DNA from: JALYOC01 sp036675345 | Lineage (GTDB): Bacteria; Myxococcota; Myxococcia; Myxococcales; Myxococcaceae | Assembly: GCA_036675345.1 (NCBI GenBank) | Contig: JAKFFE010000022.1 | Span: forward strand, 310,001-374,000 | Length of the DNA: 64,000 nucleotides | Direction: 5' to 3' | Shown here: positions 24,202-32,305 of the stretch, in pieces | Numbering within the stretch: position 1 is the first letter of the stretch | Layout: each line of letters begins with the position of its first letter | Translations under genes and position numbers: made by a program | The notes under the pieces: model-generated | Databases searched by the model: none | What the model was told of the DNA's origin: nothing | Seen by the model: the letters and a program-made list of their open reading frames with translations, nothing else

Positions 24202-24900
24202 TCAGCCTCCCGAGAGCTTGTAGCCGACGCCGCGGATGGTCTCGATCACATCGCCCTGGGGGCCCAGCTTCTCCCTCAACCGCTTGATGTGGGTGTCCAC
24301 GGTGCGGGTGGTGATCTCCGCCTGGATCCCCCACACATCGGAGAGCAGCACCTCCCGGCTCTGCACCCGGCCCGGACGTTCCAGCAGCGTCTTGAGCAGC
24401 CGGAACTCCAGTGCGGTGAGCAGGATCTCCTGGCCTCCCACCGTGACCTCATGGCGGGAGGGATCCAGCCGCACCGGACCGTGGGTGAGGACCTTCTCCC
24501 CGGGGGTTCCGGTCACTCCGCGCCGCTGCACCGCCCGCACCCGCAGGACCAGCTCCCGGACCGAGAACGGCTTGACCACGTAGTCGTCCGCGCCCAGCTC
24601 CAGTCCCAGCACCCGATCCGACTCCTGGCCCTTGGCGGTGACGATCAACACCGAGGTCCGGCGGTGCTCCGGATCCGACTTCAGCATCCGCAGCACCTCG
24701 GTGCCGGACACGTCCGGGAGCATCAGGTCCAGCAGCACCACATCCGGCTTGAACACCCGGGCCCGGGAGATGGCGGAGGAGCCGGTGCCCACCGTCTCCA
24801 CCTCGAAGCCGTCCGCCTTGAGGTTGTAGGCGAGCAGCTCGGCCAGATCTTGTTCGTCCTCGACCACCAGCACGCGGACGGCGGGTACAGCAGAACTCAC
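24202..24900 (-). CDS. phoB: Phosphate regulon response regulator PhoB
   Basis: The 232-residue OmpR-family regulator has the receiver residues (VLVVEDEQD, VVLLDLMLPD with phospho-Asp, VLIVTAKG, YVVKPFS) and the winged helix (LLTALEFRLLKTLL, VLLSDVWGI, RTVDTHIKRLREKLG, TIRGVGYKL). It is directly followed by phoR and lies upstream of the porin and pstSCAB-phoU, which favours calling it PhoB. The start is GTG 24898-24900 and overlaps the stop of the preceding lipoprotein gene by four bases. Confidence 0.9.
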   Translation of the reverse strand: MSSAVPAVRVLVVEDEQDLAELLAYNLKADGFEVETVGTGSSAISRARVFKPDVVLLDLMLPDVSGTEVLRMLKSDPEHRRTSVLIVTAKGQESDRVLGLELGADDYVVKPFSVRELVLRVRAVQRRGVTGTPGEKVLTHGPVRLDPSRHEVTVGGQEILLTALEFRLLKTLLERPGRVQSREVLLSDVWGIQAEITTRTVDTHIKRLREKLGPQGDVIETIRGVGYKLSGG

Positions 24901-25400
24901 GGGTCAATCCTCGGATCGCAGGCGATGTACGGCGAGTAGATAACCAGCGGGTTCGCCGGAAGCCGCGTTCCGCTCTGCCGGACTCCCTCCGGCAGCGGGG
25001 TGCAAGAAGTGCCCACCAGGCGAGGGACCGCGTCGGTGGAGATCGCCTCCACCACCACCCGGTAATCGGTCCCCACCTCGGCGCGGAAGACCAGCTCCTG
25101 TCCGCTGGGGGCCTCGGCGCCCAGCGGGATGCGGATCGCGCGGCGCTCCACCCCGGTCGCGTCGTACAGGCGCACGTAGTGGTCCCGGGGCACGGAGGGG
25201 TTGGCGCCCAGGCACTGGTCCACCAGCGTCTCGCACGGATGCGCGGCAATCCCCTTCAGCAGCGCCACCTGCAGCAGCGCGGTGTCCTCGGCGGCTGCCG
25301 GGGCCAGGGAGAGGGAGAAGTCCAGTCCACCCCCGACGGGTTGGTCCGGCCCTCCACAGGCCAGCAGCAGGACGCTGACCAGCAGAGAGCGCCGGTTCAT
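24897..25400 (-). CDS. Predicted lipoprotein preceding phoB
   Basis: Starting at ATG 25400 the product is 167 residues with a short lipoprotein signal (RRSLLVSVLLLAC). The mature part begins acidic and Ser/Ala-rich (LDFSLSLAPAAAEDTALLQVALL), then carries a Cys pair (HPCETLVDQCLG), a further Cys pair near the end (GTSCTPL...YIACDPR) and beta-rich segments. No family was recognised. It overlaps both the TPR gene upstream (ATGA) and phoB downstream (GTGA), so its expression is tied to the Pho regulators. Confidence 0.7.
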   Translation of the reverse strand: MNRRSLLVSVLLLACGGPDQPVGGGLDFSLSLAPAAAEDTALLQVALLKGIAAHPCETLVDQCLGANPSVPRDHYVRLYDATGVERRAIRIPLGAEAPSGQELVFRAEVGTDYRVVVEAISTDAVPRLVGTSCTPLPEGVRQSGTRLPANPLVIYSPYIACDPRIDP

Positions 25401-26296
25401 GGGCCCCCCGGGACGGTGATGGTCACCGTGACCTGGCCGGTCTGGCGGGAGGTGGCGACCAGCACCGTGCCCACCACCGCGCCGGTGGCCACCGCGCCCC
25501 CCACCGCCCACACCCAGGGGTTGGCGTACCAGGCGGGCTCCGACGGCTTGTCGGCCACCGCGGCGCGCGACCCCAGCACCCGGAAGGTCAGCGGCGAGTA
25601 GGCGTCACCGCTCCCGGCCAACCGGCGCTGGGCGGCGTCCACCACCTCCACGTAGTACTCGACGTCGTAGGCGCGCTCCTCGGAGGGGATCGCGTAGGCG
25701 GGGAGGGTGGCGGAGAAGTGTTCCGGCTGGTCGCGGACCCGGGAGAAGTCCACCGAGGAATAGGACTGGCCGCCCATCCGCCGGTGGAACAGCTTGCCGC
25801 GGGCGCCCAGCGGCAGGGCGTCGATCCGGGCCTGGGCGACCACCGCCGCGTCCCCCCGGGTGTCCGACAGCGGTTCGAACCGCAGGGTGACCGGCAGCAC
25901 CCGCCGCCTGCGGATGTCCTGCCGGATCCGCGCGTACAGCTGCTGGATCTTGGGAGGGGAGGAGGCGGGGAGGGTGAAGTCCGGCTGGGCCTGGAGCAGC
26001 TTCTCGTAGGCGGCGCGCGCCCCCTCTTCGTCACCCAGGTAGAGCCGGGAGAGCCCCAGCAACCGGTACACCTCCACCAGCAGCGCGTCGGTCAGATCCG
26101 GCTCATCCAGGATCGCCTGCAGCTGGGTGACCGCGGCCTCGAACTCGCCCGCGTCCACCAGCCGCTGGGCGCGCTGCAGCTGGGCGCTGCCCGGGCCGGC
26201 GGCGGTCAGCAGCAGGGGGGGCCAGGAGCCGGGGAACGCGTGGGCCACGCCCCCAAAGAGCAAGGCGGCGGAGACGACCAGGGGGGCCAGACGCAT
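25397..26296 (-). CDS. Secreted TPR-repeat protein with C-terminal membrane anchor
   Basis: ATG 26296 is chosen because it opens directly on a signal peptide (MRLAPLVVSAALLFGGVAHA); the frame stays open far upstream without coding features. The 299-residue product has TPR-like helices (about residues 37-115: AQRLVDAGEFEAAVTQLQAIL, LLGLSRLYLGDEEGARAAYEK), then a beta-rich domain and a C-terminal hydrophobic stretch (VWAVGGAVATGAVVGTVLV) with a short tail. This architecture is common among myxobacterial envelope proteins, but no function is known. It overlaps the downstream lipoprotein gene by ATGA. Confidence 0.72.
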   Translation of the reverse strand: MRLAPLVVSAALLFGGVAHAFPGSWPPLLLTAAGPGSAQLQRAQRLVDAGEFEAAVTQLQAILDEPDLTDALLVEVYRLLGLSRLYLGDEEGARAAYEKLLQAQPDFTLPASSPPKIQQLYARIRQDIRRRRVLPVTLRFEPLSDTRGDAAVVAQARIDALPLGARGKLFHRRMGGQSYSSVDFSRVRDQPEHFSATLPAYAIPSEERAYDVEYYVEVVDAAQRRLAGSGDAYSPLTFRVLGSRAAVADKPSEPAWYANPWVWAVGGAVATGAVVGTVLVATSRQTGQVTVTITVPGGP

Positions 26297-26340
26297 TTCC
26301 CCCGCAGGGTAGCACGCCGGATCCCCGCTGCGGACCTTCC

Positions 26341-27171
26341 TCACCGGGAGGAGGCCGACGCGACCGCCGGACGGAGGCGGGGCAGCGCCCAGGGTTGGGT
26401 GAGCCGGACCGGGGCCGGGTGGTCCTGGGTGGACAGCCAGACCGGCGCGGAGGTCAGCCTCCCTCCGGCGTGGGTGAAGATCCGCACCCGCTGCAGCTCG
26501 GCGCTGGAGCCGGCGTTGTAGATGGACAGGGTCTCGCCTCCCACCCCGGTCAGCCGCAGCGACCGGGGAACGTGCCGGTGTCCGTGCAGCACCAGGTCGC
26601 AGCGCCCCCGGATCAGCTGCAGCAGCTGGGTCCCCAGCGCCAGCTCTCCCGCATGGGGCAGGCGCAGCGCGGAGGCCAGGTGCTCCCAGACCGACTCTTC
26701 GGGCAACGGCAGCAGGTGGTGGTGCAGGGCCAGGACCTTGAGCGACTGATCGGGCGCGGAGGCGAAGGCCAGATACACCTGTTCCAGCACCCGGGCGCAG
26801 AGCTGTCCGTGCGCGGCCAGGGCGGACCGGTTGTGGGGAGCGGTGGAGTCCACCAGCACCAGGAACAGGCCCGGTGACTCCTGGATCGCCACCCGCTCGC
26901 CGTGCATCAGCTGGGCGCCGGCGTCCTCTCCCACCCGGTCGTGGTTGCCCGGCACCAGGGAGACCCGGCCGGTCTCCAGCAGCGGAGCGAACAGCCGTCG
27001 GAAGGACTGCAGCTGCCGGTGCTTGCCGGACTGGGTGAGGTCCCCGGTGACCACCACTTGATCCACCCGGGACTGCAGCAGGGTGCGGCACAGCTGCTCC
27101 ACCACCGCGTCCTGCTGGGGGGACTTTCCGACATGGAGATCCGAAACGTGGGCCAGGGTCCGGGTTCGCAT
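26341..27171 (-). CDS. CpdA-like metallophosphoesterase
   Basis: The 276-residue protein shows the full class III phosphodiesterase metal-binding set: HVSDLHVGKS (residues 8-17), VVTGDLTQSGK, PGNHDRVG and LHGHRHVP. The order and spacing match CpdA, which hydrolyses cyclic nucleotides, but related enzymes act on other phosphoesters. A cytoplasmic location is expected as no signal is visible. It lies 44 bases upstream of the TPR gene on the same strand and about 90 bases beyond the arsenic operon, so it may head the Pho-associated transcript. Confidence 0.82.
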   Translation of the reverse strand: MRTRTLAHVSDLHVGKSPQQDAVVEQLCRTLLQSRVDQVVVTGDLTQSGKHRQLQSFRRLFAPLLETGRVSLVPGNHDRVGEDAGAQLMHGERVAIQESPGLFLVLVDSTAPHNRSALAAHGQLCARVLEQVYLAFASAPDQSLKVLALHHHLLPLPEESVWEHLASALRLPHAGELALGTQLLQLIRGRCDLVLHGHRHVPRSLRLTGVGGETLSIYNAGSSAELQRVRIFTHAGGRLTSAPVWLSTQDHPAPVRLTQPWALPRLRPAVASASSR

Positions 27172-27261
27172 GCCGCAGGGATATGCGAGGGCGGCAACGG
27201 CTGCGGGGACGTGGGGTGAAGCGCCGGCAAGGTGTCGGTGACAACTTGATGGCGAGGGTGG

Positions 27262-27666
27262 CTAGCCTGCCCTCCAGCCCTGCTGGGCCAAGAGCGCCTG
27301 GACCCGGCGCTTCACCTCGTCGCGGATCTGTCGGACCTGTTCCACGCTCTTGCCCTTGGGATCCGGGAGCGGCCAGTCGTCCCGTCGCAGTCCGGGGAGG
27401 TGGGGACACTGGTCCCCGCAGCCCATGGTGATCAGCCACTGCGCGCCGGTGGCCAGGGTGTCGGTCAGCAGCCGGGGCTGGGCGCCGGAGAGATCGATCC
27501 CGTCCTCTCCCATCGCCGCCAGCACCTCCGGATGGACCCGGGGCCCGGGCTGGGTGCCGGCGGAGACCGCCTGGGCCCGCGTCGGGTCGGCCAGGGCATT
27601 GAAGTAGGCGGCGGCCATCTGCGAGCGGCCGGCGTTGTGGACGCAGGCGAAGATCACCGTCTCCAT
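27262..27666 (-). CDS. arsC: Arsenate reductase ArsC, low-molecular-weight phosphatase type
   Basis: The 134-residue product from ATG 27666 has the P-loop CVHNAGRS (C-x5-R, residues 8-15), the two resolving cysteines in MGCGDQCPHL (about 82-89), and the catalytic Asp in PLPDPKGKS. These are the residues of the thioredoxin-coupled ArsC family, which reduces arsenate to arsenite in the cytoplasm. The start overlaps the acr3 stop by one base (TGATG), so arsR-acr3-arsC is a coupled operon. Confidence 0.93.
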   Translation of the reverse strand: METVIFACVHNAGRSQMAAAYFNALADPTRAQAVSAGTQPGPRVHPEVLAAMGEDGIDLSGAQPRLLTDTLATGAQWLITMGCGDQCPHLPGLRRDDWPLPDPKGKSVEQVRQIRDEVKRRVQALLAQQGWRAG

Positions 27667-28772
27667 CAGTGCCGTCCTTCCAACTTGAGCCGCGCCGGGA
27701 CCACCGGGGCGCCGGCGTCCGGGAACAGCCGCCGCTTGAGCCACAGCGACAGGTAGACCAGCGCCACCAGGGCCGGGACCTCGATCAGCGGGCCCACCAC
27801 GCCGGCCAGCGCCTCGCCCGAGCTGACCCCGAACACGCCAATCGCCACCGCGATCGCCAGCTCGAAGTTGTTGCCCGCGGCGGTGAAGGACAGGCTGGCC
27901 GTCTCCTCGTAGGAGAAGCCCAGCGCCCGGGAGAGGGCGAAGGCCACGGTGAACATGATCCCGAAGTAGAGGACCAGAGGCAGGGAGATCCGCAGCACGT
28001 CCATCGGCAGCCGGGTCAGCTTGTCTCCCTGCATCGCGAACATCAGCACGATGGTGTACAGCAGCCCCAGCAGCGCGGTGGGGCCCAGGCGGGGAAGCAG
28101 CTTCTCCTCGTACCAGCGTTCGCCCCGGGCCCGGACCCCCAGCCAGCGGGTGGCGGCGCCGGCGGCCAAGGGCAGCCCCAGGAAGATCGCCACGCTCTGG
28201 GCGATGGTCCACATCGACACCTGGAAGGTGGTCCCGGTCTCCCCCAGCCAGCCGGGGATCACGGTGATGAACAACCAGCCCAGCACCGAATAGAAGAGGA
28301 TCTGGAACACCGAGTTGAGCGCCACCAGCACCGCCGCCAGCTCGTTGCTGCCGCAGGCCAGCGAGTTCCAGATCAGCACCATGGCGATGCAGCGGGCCAG
28401 GCCGATCAGGATCAGCCCGGTGCGGTAGTGGGGCAGATCCGGAAGCAGCCACCAGGCCAGGGCGAACATCAGCACCGGGCCCACGATCCAGTTCAGCAGC
28501 AGCGAGGTGCCAAGGAGCCTGCCGCGGTTGCGCATCTGCCCCAGCTGGCCGTAGCGGACCTTGGCCAGCACCGGGTACATCATCCACAGCAGCCCCAGGG
28601 CGATCGGCAGGGAGACCGATCCCACCTTCACCGTGTCCAGCGCCGCCCCCAGGCCGGGGAACAGCCGGCCCAGCAGGATCCCGGCGGCCATCGCCACGAA
28701 GATCCACAGCGGGAGGAGACGATCCAACCAGGAGAGTCCGGCCACCACGCCGGCGCGCTGGGGGGCATTCAT
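27666..28772 (-). CDS. acr3: Arsenite efflux transporter Acr3
   Basis: Start ATG 28772 (MNAPQRAG) overlaps the arsR stop (ATGA) and gives 368 residues, the normal Acr3 length. About ten membrane segments are visible. The diagnostic segment GLARCIAMVLIWN, with the conserved Cys required for arsenite transport, lies near residue 135. GNNFELAIAVAIGVFG near residue 295 is the other family signature. It exports arsenite (or antimonite) across the inner membrane, completing detoxification after ArsC. Confidence 0.95.
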   Translation of the reverse strand: MNAPQRAGVVAGLSWLDRLLPLWIFVAMAAGILLGRLFPGLGAALDTVKVGSVSLPIALGLLWMMYPVLAKVRYGQLGQMRNRGRLLGTSLLLNWIVGPVLMFALAWWLLPDLPHYRTGLILIGLARCIAMVLIWNSLACGSNELAAVLVALNSVFQILFYSVLGWLFITVIPGWLGETGTTFQVSMWTIAQSVAIFLGLPLAAGAATRWLGVRARGERWYEEKLLPRLGPTALLGLLYTIVLMFAMQGDKLTRLPMDVLRISLPLVLYFGIMFTVAFALSRALGFSYEETASLSFTAAGNNFELAIAVAIGVFGVSSGEALAGVVGPLIEVPALVALVYLSLWLKRRLFPDAGAPVVPARLKLEGRH

Positions 28773-29134
28773 GAGCAGGCTCCGGGACCACGAGACTTGA
28801 TCAGGCGTTCCACGTCCCTGGCCAGCACCTCCCGCTTGCCGAAGGCGGTGGTCAGCACGCGCAGCTGGGCACGGGCCAGTTCGTCCAGCTGCGGCGCCAG
28901 GCGGTAGAAGACCCACGCGCCCTCGCGGCGGGTCTCCACCACCCCCGCGGCCCGCAGCACCGAGAGCTGCCGCGAGGTGTTGGACTGGGTCAGCCCCAGT
29001 GCGCCCTCCAGATGGCAGACGCACAGCTCGCCGTGGGCCAGCAGCGCCACCATCCGCAGGCGGGTGGGATCTCCCAGCGCCTTGAGCAGGCGGGTCAGCG
29101 GACCGACTTCCAGCGAGGCGATGGCCAAGGACAT
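28769..29134 (-). CDS. arsR: ArsR-family transcriptional repressor
   Basis: ATG 29134 is preferred to the upstream in-frame ATG because it gives the usual 121-residue ArsR. The winged helix includes LLKALGDPTRLRMVALL, then the metal-binding ELCVCHLEGALG with its paired cysteines (about residues 32-34), and QSNTSRQLSVLRAAGVV as recognition helix. It should repress the arsR-acr3-arsC operon and release DNA on binding arsenite. Its stop overlaps acr3. Confidence 0.92.
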   Translation of the reverse strand: MSLAIASLEVGPLTRLLKALGDPTRLRMVALLAHGELCVCHLEGALGLTQSNTSRQLSVLRAAGVVETRREGAWVFYRLAPQLDELARAQLRVLTTAFGKREVLARDVERLIKSRGPGACS

Positions 29135-29143
29135 GAGGAAATG

Positions 29144-29172
29144 CGGATATGTGAATCTCCGGGTCCGCGCAA
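29144..29172 (-). promoter_or_regulatory. Candidate promoter/operator region of the ars operon
   Basis: On the minus strand TTGCGC (29167-29172) and TATCCG (29144-29149) are 17 bp apart, upstream of arsR. The AT-richer sequence ATTCACATATCCGCATTT overlaps the putative -10 and is where an ArsR repressor would be expected to bind. The symmetry is weak, so the operator is only a suggestion. Confidence 0.3.
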
Positions 29173-29293
29173 GGCGGTGCGCCGGGCTGTCACCTGGAAG
29201 TTGCCGAACCCAGCGGCAGGCGGGCAGGCAGGGCGGCGCAGTGAGGGGGCGGGACGGCCGCGGCCCGGGGGCGGGCTGGAGTCCCCCGTCCAT

Positions 29294-29309
29294 GTCACCT
29301 CCGGGTGAC
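29294..29309. promoter_or_regulatory. Inverted repeat upstream of the TonB receptor gene
   Basis: GTCACC (29294-29299) and GGTGAC (29304-29309) form a perfect 6-bp inverted repeat with a 4-bp spacer, 105 bases before the TonB-dependent receptor start. This is the kind of site a dimeric regulator would bind. Otherwise the 29135-29413 gap shows no gene. Confidence 0.4.
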
Positions 29310-29413
29310 CTGGCGACACGGAACGATCACCGAACCGTCGGCGACCTTTCGCGCGGGGGATCCGGCGCTGGCGGTACCTATGCGCCCGCAACCGAACCCC
29401 CCTTGAGGCCGCC

Positions 29414-32272
29414 GTGCGCATCCTGCTCTCCGCTCTTGTTGTCGCCCTCTCCACCGCGTCCGCCGCGCAGCAGCCGGACGCCGCGCCGGCCCCGGTGGTG
29501 GGTTCGCCGGTCGCCGTCTCCCCGGGGGCCCCGGTGCAGGGCGTGCCGGTCTCCGTCTCCACCGGGACCCCGGTGCAGGCCGCGCCGGTCTCCGTCTCCC
29601 CCGAGGCCCGCATCCCCTCCGGGATCCGGGGCCGGCTCACCGATGCGGTCACCGGAGAGCCGCTGGTCCTCTGTTCGGTGAAGGTGACCGAGGGCGGTTC
29701 CGCCAGCACCGAGACCGACCTGGAGGGCAACTTCCAGCTGGCGCTGCCCCCGGGCAGCTACACCCTGCGCTTCTGGTACGACCAGTACGTCGGCGTGGAT
29801 GTGAAGCAGATCCGGGTCGGGGAGGGGTTCCTCCAGCAGGACGTGGCCCTCAAGCCGGTGGAGGGGTCGTTCGTCGAAGAGCTGGTGGTGATGGGCACCG
29901 TCGATCGCAAGAGCGAGGGCGGCCTGCTGCTGGACCGGAAGATGTCCAACACGGTCAGCGACGCCATCTCCTCCGAGCAGATCTCCCGCTCTCCGGACTC
30001 CAACGCCGGGGACGCGGTCAAGCGGGTGACCTCAGTCACGGTGGTGGGCCGCAACGTCTTCCTGCGCGGGCTGGGCGGCCGCTACGCCGCCACCACCGTC
30101 AACGGGGTGGCGCTGCCGAGCATGGATCCGGACGGGCACCAGGCCCCGCTGGATCTGTTCCCCAACTCGCTGCTCTCCACCCTCTCGGTCCAGAAGACCT
30201 ACGGGGCGGAGATGTCCGGTGCGTTTGCCGGCGGGGTGCTGGGGATCGAGACCAACTCCTATCCGGCCACCCTCCAGACCCAGGTGAAGCTCTCCCTGGG
30301 CGGCAACACCCAGACCACCTTCCGGGCCCGGGAGGGCTTCCTGGGCGGGGGCTCCTTCCTGGGGCTGGGAATGGAGCGGCCACTCTCGGGGCTGCCCACC
30401 GACAAGCCGGTCCTCTCCAACGATCCCCAGGCAGAGTCGGTCAGCGAGGGCTTCCGCAATGTCTGGTCCAGCGAGACCCTGCGCGGTCTTCCCAACGGCA
30501 GCGCCTCGGTGGCGGTGGGGAACACCCACTCCTATGACGGTGGCCGGGCGCTGGGCTACCTGGCCAACGTCTCCCTCTCCCGTGGGGAGAGCGCGCAGAC
30601 CGCCTCGGTGCGCAACTTCCGGTTCGACACCAACACCGGCGAGCTGATCCCCAGGGATCGCTACCAGTCGATCACCGGCGGGGTGAACTCCTCCCTGGGA
30701 GCGCTGCTCAACGTCGGCTACCAGCTGGATCCGGATCACGACCTGGGCCTCTTGACCCTGCTCTCCCGCTCCGCGGAGAGCACCGCCCAGCACCTGTCCG
30801 GGTACTCGGACAACGACTCGGGAGACTTCGACTCCACCCGGCTCAAGGACACCCTGCGCACCCTCAGCTTCAGCCAGCTGCGCGGCTCGCACCGCTTCGG
30901 GACCGAAGGCGTGTTCACCCTCAAGTGGCAGGGGAACTTCCAGCTCACCCTGGCCGAGGAGCCGGACACCCGCGACTTCCAGTACGTGGAGAACCAGCAG
31001 GGCGTCCTCCAGTACCGGGAGATGGCCAACAGCGGCGAGCGCTTCTTCTCCCAGCTCTCCGACCAGGGTGGGGGAGGGTCCGCCCAGCTGCGCTGGAGCC
31101 AGGGTTCGCTGGCGCTGACCGGCGGGCTCTCCGCCCAGGTCTCCTCGCGCTCCTTCGATGCGCGCCGGTTCCAGTTCCGCTCGCTGCGCGACGAGGCCTT
31201 CGACAGCGCGCTGCTCAGCCTGACCCCGGAGGAGATGTTCGCCGAGGACCACCTGGGGCCCTCCTTCCTGGCCAACGAGTCCACCTTCAACACCGACCGT
31301 TACCGCGGCACCCAGCGGCTGCTGGGCGGGTTCGTCTCCGCCGAGCTGCCGCTGACCCAGTCCCTGCGCGCGGTGGCCGGCGCCCGGCTGGAGTCCTTCT
31401 CCCAGCGCCTGGACTCGGACAGCCCGTTTGCCCCCGGAGCCACCCCCTCCGCGGCGCGAGAGGAGCTGCAGCCGATGCCTTCCCTGAACGTGATCTGGGC
31501 GGCCACCGGGGAGATGAACCTCCGGGGCGGGTACAGCTTCACCGTGGCCCGGCCGCAGTTCCGGGAGATCGCCCCCTTCCAGTACTACGACGCCGTCCGC
31601 CGCCGGGCGATCAGCGGCAACCCGGGGCTGGTCTCCTCGCGGATCCACAACCTGGACGCGCGCTGGGAGTGGTTCCTGGGCGAGACCGAGGTCCTCTCCG
31701 CCGGCGGCTTCTTCAAGCAGTTCCTGGATCCGATCGAGCAGGTGGTGGTCAGCGCCAACCAGGGAGATCTGGGCTACCGCAACGCCGAGGCCGCCACCGT
31801 GCTGGGCCTGGAGCTGGAGGCCCGCGCCTCCCTGGGCCGGCTGAACCCGGTGCTCTCCCCGCTCCGGGTGGGGGCCAACGTCAGCCTGATCCACTCCCAG
31901 GTGTCGCTGGGCGCGGGCCAGGCGGTCTCCACCAGCGCCCACCGGCCGCTGCAGGGCCAGTCCCCGTACGTGATCAACGCCAACCTTGGCTACCTGGCCG
32001 AGGCCACCGGCACCGAGCTCACCGCGCTGTACAACGTGTTCGGACCGCGGATCTCCGAGGTGGGCTTCAACTACCTGCCCGACACCTACGAGCAGCCGCT
32101 GCACCGGCTGGACCTGACCGTCAGCCAGCGGCTGGGCAAGTCCCTGCGCCTGAAGGCCACCGCCACCAACGTCCTCAACCAGTCGTCGGTCTTCACCCAG
32201 CAGGGCGCCGAGGTCTTCCGCTTCCGGCCCGGCGCCACGGTGATGACCCAGCTGGAGTGGTCCCCGCTGTAA
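29414..32272 (+). CDS. TonB-dependent outer-membrane receptor with carboxypeptidase-regulatory-like domain
   Basis: The 952-residue protein has a signal peptide (MRILLSALVVALSTASAA), a repetitive Pro/Val-rich linker (PVSVSTGTPVQ, PVSVSPEARIP), a carboxypeptidase-regulatory-like beta domain (GIRGRLTDAVTGEPL, about 74-145), a plug domain (SDAISSEQISRSPDSNAGDAVKRV, FLRGLGGRYAATTVNGV, about 175-290) and a large beta barrel (GGYSFTVARPQFREIAPFQYYD) ending in an aromatic-rich strand. It should import a large or scarce substrate using TonB energy. No substrate signature is visible. The next gene follows after 33 bases, forming a two-gene unit. Confidence 0.9.
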   Translation: MRILLSALVVALSTASAAQQPDAAPAPVVGSPVAVSPGAPVQGVPVSVSTGTPVQAAPVSVSPEARIPSGIRGRLTDAVTGEPLVLCSVKVTEGGSASTETDLEGNFQLALPPGSYTLRFWYDQYVGVDVKQIRVGEGFLQQDVALKPVEGSFVEELVVMGTVDRKSEGGLLLDRKMSNTVSDAISSEQISRSPDSNAGDAVKRVTSVTVVGRNVFLRGLGGRYAATTVNGVALPSMDPDGHQAPLDLFPNSLLSTLSVQKTYGAEMSGAFAGGVLGIETNSYPATLQTQVKLSLGGNTQTTFRAREGFLGGGSFLGLGMERPLSGLPTDKPVLSNDPQAESVSEGFRNVWSSETLRGLPNGSASVAVGNTHSYDGGRALGYLANVSLSRGESAQTASVRNFRFDTNTGELIPRDRYQSITGGVNSSLGALLNVGYQLDPDHDLGLLTLLSRSAESTAQHLSGYSDNDSGDFDSTRLKDTLRTLSFSQLRGSHRFGTEGVFTLKWQGNFQLTLAEEPDTRDFQYVENQQGVLQYREMANSGERFFSQLSDQGGGGSAQLRWSQGSLALTGGLSAQVSSRSFDARRFQFRSLRDEAFDSALLSLTPEEMFAEDHLGPSFLANESTFNTDRYRGTQRLLGGFVSAELPLTQSLRAVAGARLESFSQRLDSDSPFAPGATPSAAREELQPMPSLNVIWAATGEMNLRGGYSFTVARPQFREIAPFQYYDAVRRRAISGNPGLVSSRIHNLDARWEWFLGETEVLSAGGFFKQFLDPIEQVVVSANQGDLGYRNAEAATVLGLELEARASLGRLNPVLSPLRVGANVSLIHSQVSLGAGQAVSTSAHRPLQGQSPYVINANLGYLAEATGTELTALYNVFGPRISEVGFNYLPDTYEQPLHRLDLTVSQRLGKSLRLKATATNVLNQSSVFTQQGAEVFRFRPGATVMTQLEWSPL

Positions 32273-32305
32273 CCCCTTTCCCCCCACAACAAAGAGGTCC
32301 TCAAG

